NCBI RefSeq assembly: GCF_002211285.1
Contig: NZ_LOKX01000023.1
Location: 248,001-312,000, forward strand
DNA: 64,000 bases
Direction: 5' to 3'
Source: Rhizobium sp. R635
GTDB lineage: Bacteria; Pseudomonadota; Alphaproteobacteria; Rhizobiales; Rhizobiaceae
The position numbers were made by a program, and so were the translations under genes. Under the pieces are notes generated by a model, which was not told the origin of the DNA, ran no database searches, and saw only the letters and a program-made list of their open reading frames with translations. Shown one piece after another: positions 60,693-64,000 of this stretch; position 1 is the stretch's first letter, and each line of letters starts with the position of its first letter.

Positions 60693-62063
60693 TCAAGCAA
60701 AATCGCCGCGGATGACCGCCTCGGCCGCAAGGCCAATCCCGAGCAGCGTCTCGTCGCGACGGGCGGTGGCCGAAAGCAGCAGGCCGACCGGCATGCCTGC
60801 TGCACCCGTGCCGCAAGGAATGGAAACACCGCACCAGTCGAGAAAATTGCCGAGCGCGGTGTTGCGCAGCGTCTTGTTATTCGTCGCAAAGAACAGTTCG
60901 TCATCCCCTTCCAGCGGCGCGATCGGCGGGGCGACATGGGCAACGGTGGGAAAGGCGATCAGCCGGTCGCCGACAAGGCGCTCGGTATCGGCGATGAGGC
61001 GGCTGCGCGCCTCGAGGATCGCGAGGTAATCAGGCAAAGTCGTCTTGCTTCCCAAGCGGGTGCGCATGACGACGCGGTGATCCATTCTGTCTGCCTCTGG
61101 TCCCGCCAAACGCGCGTGGTGAAGCGCAAAAGCCTCCGCCGTTACCAGCGGACCATATTTCGTCATGAGATCGAATATTTCATCGAAAGCCGGAAGAACG
61201 GTGCGGGAAACATTGGCGCCGGCCCTTTGAAGACGTTCCAAAGCCGCTTCGAAAGCGGCGATCACGTCCGGTTCAGCGCCATCGAAGACGATATTGTCAG
61301 GCACGAGCAGTTCCAGGCCTCGCAACGGATGCTCGACGACGTCAGGCGCCGTCAGACCCCGCATGGCCGCATCGATCCAGACCGCATCCCTGACGGTGCG
61401 GCAGAGCGGCCCCAGCGAATCCAGGCTCTTTGCCAAGGGATAGACACCCTCCATCGCATAGCGGCCGCGGGTCGCCTTATAGCCGACGATGCCGTTGAAG
61501 GCGGCGGGGATGCGCACCGAGCCGCCGGTATCCGTACCCATCGCGACCGGCACCAGACCGGCTGCGACGGCAACACCCGCGCCCGAGGAGGAGCCGCCCG
61601 GAATGCGCGGGAGATCGGCGCTTCGCGGATTGACCGGCGTGCCGTAATGCGGGTTGATGCCGAGGCCGGAAAAGGCGAACTCGCTCATATTGGTGCGGCC
61701 GACGGCGACCATGCCCGCTTGCCGGAGCAGAGCGACGACAGCCGCGTCGCGTCTGGCCGGAGCATCTGTGGCCAAGACGACGGAACCCGCCGTGGTCGCA
61801 AGACCCTCGATGTCGAAAAGATCCTTCCAGGCGATCGGGACACCATCCAGCAATCCGAGCGAGCGCCCTTCCCGCAAACGCTTGCAGGAAGCGCGCGCCT
61901 CCTCCATCGCCCGGTTTTCGGTGAGCACGGTGAAGACGGATTTGTCGGAATAATCGGCGATGGATTCGAACACCGCCTCGGCCACATCGACCGGATCGGC
62001 CGCACCGCCTTGAATGAGGACGGAAAGCTGCGCGACCGACATTGCGCCGAAAGATTTGCTCAT
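60693..62063 (-). CDS. Amidase (amidase-signature family)
   Basis: The 456-residue hydrolase has the Ser-cisSer-Lys triad: Lys80 (IAWKDLF), cis-Ser in GGSSSG (158-160) and nucleophile Ser182 (GTDTGGS). It also has the extended DTGGSVRIPAAFNGIVGYKATRG signature. Substrates of such enzymes range from simple amides to aminoacyl-tRNA; a free-standing gene of this kind is usually a catabolic amidase. It is transcribed toward the isomerase gene. Confidence 0.9.
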   Translation of the reverse strand: MSKSFGAMSVAQLSVLIQGGAADPVDVAEAVFESIADYSDKSVFTVLTENRAMEEARASCKRLREGRSLGLLDGVPIAWKDLFDIEGLATTAGSVVLATDAPARRDAAVVALLRQAGMVAVGRTNMSEFAFSGLGINPHYGTPVNPRSADLPRIPGGSSSGAGVAVAAGLVPVAMGTDTGGSVRIPAAFNGIVGYKATRGRYAMEGVYPLAKSLDSLGPLCRTVRDAVWIDAAMRGLTAPDVVEHPLRGLELLVPDNIVFDGAEPDVIAAFEAALERLQRAGANVSRTVLPAFDEIFDLMTKYGPLVTAEAFALHHARLAGPEADRMDHRVVMRTRLGSKTTLPDYLAILEARSRLIADTERLVGDRLIAFPTVAHVAPPIAPLEGDDELFFATNNKTLRNTALGNFLDWCGVSIPCGTGAAGMPVGLLLSATARRDETLLGIGLAAEAVIRGDFA

Positions 62064-62301
62064 GGGACGATCCAGAAGAAAGACGATCCACTCGACTACC
62101 CCGGATCATTCCGGCGAGCCAGAGGTTCACGATATTTTGCATTTATTAGGACGATTTTTTGAACACTGAGTTTGCAGATTGCCCCTTCAATTGCCACGAT
62201 CGAAGACACACATGCTGCTCGCGTGTGGAGTGGGATTCGGCATGAGGGTGAGACTTTGCTCTTTGAGAACCGCTCCGCATGCGTTGCAGGAGTAAACTAA
62301 A

Positions 62302-62616
62302 ATGTCAGATTGTGAAACTTTAAGCCGCCGCCAGGATATGGTCACCCTTCACGTGAAAGAGGATGAAACCATCGGCCTGGGCGAGCGCGACTATGCGGAA
62401 CATGTCAGCGCCCAGAAACTTTCGGGCTTCGAACGTCTTGTCGTGGTCGGGGCACTTGTCGTCTTGAGCTTTGCAGGTTTCGCTGCATACTCGTCGAGCG
62501 ATACCGATCCGATGACGACATCGGCCATTGCGGCTGCACCAGGCGACAGCACGCCGCATCATCAGCCTTACGGCCATTGCCGTGACAGCAGCCCCTACGC
62601 TGAAAGGGTTTGCTGA
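62302..62616 (+). CDS. Hypothetical single-pass membrane protein, 104 aa
   Basis: The product has a hydrophilic N-terminal half, one membrane helix (residues about 44-62; LVVVGALVVLSFAGFAAYSS) and a short His/Pro-rich periplasmic-looking tail ending in a Cys. A GGAG-type site precedes the ATG. No family is recognised. It is followed by a GC-rich hairpin and then the DUF1810 gene in the same direction. Confidence 0.7.
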   Translation: MSDCETLSRRQDMVTLHVKEDETIGLGERDYAEHVSAQKLSGFERLVVVGALVVLSFAGFAAYSSSDTDPMTTSAIAAAPGDSTPHHQPYGHCRDSSPYAERVC

Positions 62617-62631
62617 TAGGAGAGCCAGCTC

Positions 62632-62672
62632 GCCGGGCAATCGGTTTGCCCGGCAAAACCAGTTTGCCGGGC
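62632..62672 (+). repeat. GC-rich hairpin with a third copy of its arm
   Basis: A 9-bp stem (GCCGGGCAA, 5-nt loop, TTGCCCGGC) at 62632-62654 is followed at 62663-62672 by another TTGCCGGGC-like copy. The structure lies between the small membrane protein and DUF1810 genes and could attenuate or terminate; there is no T-run. Confidence 0.45.
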
Positions 62673-62719
62673 ATGGAGACCTTGGCCCTGGATGCATTGA
62701 TGCAGAAAGGAAAAGGACC

Positions 62720-63157
62720 ATGGCCGGTGATGTCGATTACAATCTCCACCGCTTTATCGACGCGCAGAACGGCGTCTACGAAAAAGCGCTTGCGGAGCTG
62801 AGAGCCGGACGCAAGACCTCTCATTGGATGTGGTTCATCTTCCCGCAAATATCAGGTCTCGGCACCTCTCTGATGGCCGAAAAATATGCGATCCGCTCAG
62901 CCGAGGAAGCCGCTGCCTATCTCGCCGATCCCATTCTCTCCAGCCGGCTATCTCGCTGTGTCGAAGCGATCCTGTCCGTCAACGGCCGGACCGCGCACGA
63001 GATCCTCGGCTCGCCCGACGATCTGAAACTCCGCTCTTCAATGACCTTGTTTGCCGCGATCAGCGACCATGGCTCGCCCTTCCACCGGGTAATCGAGCAT
63101 TTCTATCAGGGGAAATTCGATGAGCGGACAATGGAAATCCTCAGCGCCGGCGACTAG
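62720..63157 (+). CDS. DUF1810 family protein
   Basis: The 145-residue protein matches DUF1810: FIDAQNGVYEKALAELRAGRKTSHWMWFIFPQ near the N-terminus, then SLMAEKYAI, SRLSRCVEAIL and SSMTLFAAI. The ATG at 62720 has AAGGAAAAGGA upstream. The family is cytoplasmic and of unknown function; the conserved SHWMWFIFPQ suggests a ligand site. Confidence 0.88.
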   Translation: MAGDVDYNLHRFIDAQNGVYEKALAELRAGRKTSHWMWFIFPQISGLGTSLMAEKYAIRSAEEAAAYLADPILSSRLSRCVEAILSVNGRTAHEILGSPDDLKLRSSMTLFAAISDHGSPFHRVIEHFYQGKFDERTMEILSAGD

Positions 63158-63194
63158 AGACCAGCGCAACTTCCATACCTTTGCTTGACGTGCT

Positions 63195-63383
63195 TTAGCG
63201 GCCCGGCCTGCTTTCTAGCGCGGCGATTTCCTCTGAAATCTCACTCAGACGCTGGCGCAGATCGCTGTCGGTGCCGTCATCCACCTCTTCTTCGCCGAAG
63301 CAATAGCGCGCGTCGTGGAGCTCCAGCTTGGCTTCGAGTTCCGCGCGTTTGGCATACAGGCGCTTGAGATAGACATAGTTCAT
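63195..63383 (-). CDS. Small coiled-coil protein, 62 aa
   Basis: The product is highly charged and mostly helical, with heptad-like repeats (LYAKRAELEAKLELHDARY, LRQRLSEISEEIAALESR). An excellent GGAGG site lies seven bases before the ATG. No known domain; conserved small charged proteins of this kind are common in Rhizobiales. It lies 69 bases after the TetR gene stop in the same orientation. Confidence 0.7.
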   Translation of the reverse strand: MNYVYLKRLYAKRAELEAKLELHDARYCFGEEEVDDGTDSDLRQRLSEISEEIAALESRPGR

Positions 63384-63452
63384 CTCTCTGCCTCCACATC
63401 GCTCTCCCGTGACGGAAGAACGGCGCCCAAGCAGTAAGGTTCCCGAGACGGC

Positions 63453-64000
63453 TCAGGCGAAGGAAGCGATCGCCGCCCTGCAGGCCTTGGCGAAGTGGCC
63501 GCAGCAGCCGTCGGCGCCCATGGCCTGGCGGCTGACCCGCGCGCCTTCGAGGAGCAGTGTCAGCGTATCGGCAAGAAGCTGGGGTTCGCGCGCACCGGCC
63601 GCCGAACAGAGCGCGACCAGGCGATCGCGCTGCTCGGCCTTGTGCCGCTCGATCATCTCATGGGCGGGATGCCCCTCGCCCTTCAGTTCGATGGCGGCGT
63701 TGGCGAGATCGCAGCCGGCAGGCTCGCCGTTCAGACATTGCGCCCGCATCTCCACCCAGGCATCGAGCTGAGCACGGGGATTCCCGGGATACGCCGCCTC
63801 CAGATCGCGCCAGATCGCGCTCGCCTTTTCGGAGACGCGCCGCAGCGTTTCGCAGACCAGTTCGTCCTTCGAGCCGAAGTGCCGGTAGAGCGTCATCTTG
63901 TTGGTCAGGGCCGCGTCGGCGATGGCATCGACGCCGATGCCGCGAATGCCGCGCTCGCGGAAAAGCTCCAAAGCCGTCGAGACGATACGCTCCCGCGGCG
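63453..64000 (-). CDS. TetR family regulator (N-terminus cut by window edge)
   Basis: The frame enters from the right edge without a start (PRERIVSTALELF) and runs 182 complete codons to a stop. The helix-turn-helix is visible as IRGIGVDAIADAALTNKMTLYRHFGSKDELV, the typical TetR DNA-binding domain. The C-terminal ligand domain resembles the regulators of the AcrR/YxaF-type, with Cys-rich ADGCCGHFAKAC at the end. The first residues and promoter are outside the window. Confidence 0.9.
   Translation of the reverse strand, partial: PRERIVSTALELFRERGIRGIGVDAIADAALTNKMTLYRHFGSKDELVCETLRRVSEKASAIWRDLEAAYPGNPRAQLDAWVEMRAQCLNGEPAGCDLANAAIELKGEGHPAHEMIERHKAEQRDRLVALCSAAGAREPQLLADTLTLLLEGARVSRQAMGADGCCGHFAKACRAAIASFA

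Noticed and set aside
1..64000. CRISPR arrays, insertion sequences, integrases or replication origins
   Set aside because: No regularly spaced repeats, transposase or integrase-like genes, or origin-like iterons were seen in the window.

Overview
The window looks like the chromosome or a large plasmid of a fast-growing alphaproteobacterium of the Rhizobium/Agrobacterium group. The grounds are high GC with a strong C/G third-position bias, many periplasmic-binding-protein ABC importers, a choline-sulfatase with the BetC C-terminal region, an IalB-family protein, a thiamine salvage/synthesis operon behind a TPP riboswitch, and a long cloverleaf-like intergenic repeat resembling rhizobial mosaic (RIME-type) elements. 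The genus is inferred from gene content; no rRNA or tRNA marker lies in the window.

Layout. (1) 1-4.7 kb is an accessory island, visibly less GC-rich than what follows: a P-loop ATPase cut by the left edge, a 58-residue ORF with its own terminator, an anti-phage dCTP deaminase of the AvcD type, a small Cys-rich protein, and an overlapping two-gene unit (RNase H/RuvC-fold protein plus Ser/Thr kinase). (2) 4.7-10.1 kb is a sugar ABC importer operon led by a Gfo/Idh/MocA dehydrogenase. (3) 10.4-15 kb holds single genes: dienelactone hydrolase, TPR-GGDEF diguanylate cyclase, carboxymuconolactone decarboxylase-like protein and a TauD-type dioxygenase. (4) 15-27 kb is two minus-strand nitrogen-compound clusters: a polar amino-acid importer behind a GntR/FCD regulator, and a peptide-type importer operon carrying a RidA protein, a SelA-like PLP enzyme, a fused DppD-DppF ATPase and ureidoglycine aminohydrolase. 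(5) 27.8-41.6 kb is a two-partner secretion / contact-dependent inhibition locus: IalB-like protein, TpsB transporter, lipoprotein, a CdiA-like exoprotein of about 2,740 residues, and a tail of five small AT-richer genes that look like an immunity-gene bank. (6) 42-45 kb is a subtilisin-like protease plus alpha/beta-hydrolase pair. (7) 45.2-47.6 kb is TPP riboswitch-thiM-thiE-thiD. (8) 47.7-54.6 kb is a GNAT, a NagZ-like hexosaminidase and a family-5 ABC importer, best read as uptake and cleavage of GlcNAc oligosaccharides. (9) 54.6-64 kb contains a spermidine-synthase-like protein, a CatB-type acetyltransferase, an HpcH/HpaI aldolase, a LysR-betC divergent pair, a sugar isomerase, an amidase, small proteins, a DUF1810 protein and a TetR regulator cut by the right edge.

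The most notable observations are the defence-like island, the CDI locus with a multi-gene immunity tail, the protease-hydrolase pair, and the fact that all four importer operons carry a strong, sequence-unrelated inverted repeat immediately after the solute-binding-protein gene. Family assignments come from reading motifs and from memory of the families, not from searches.
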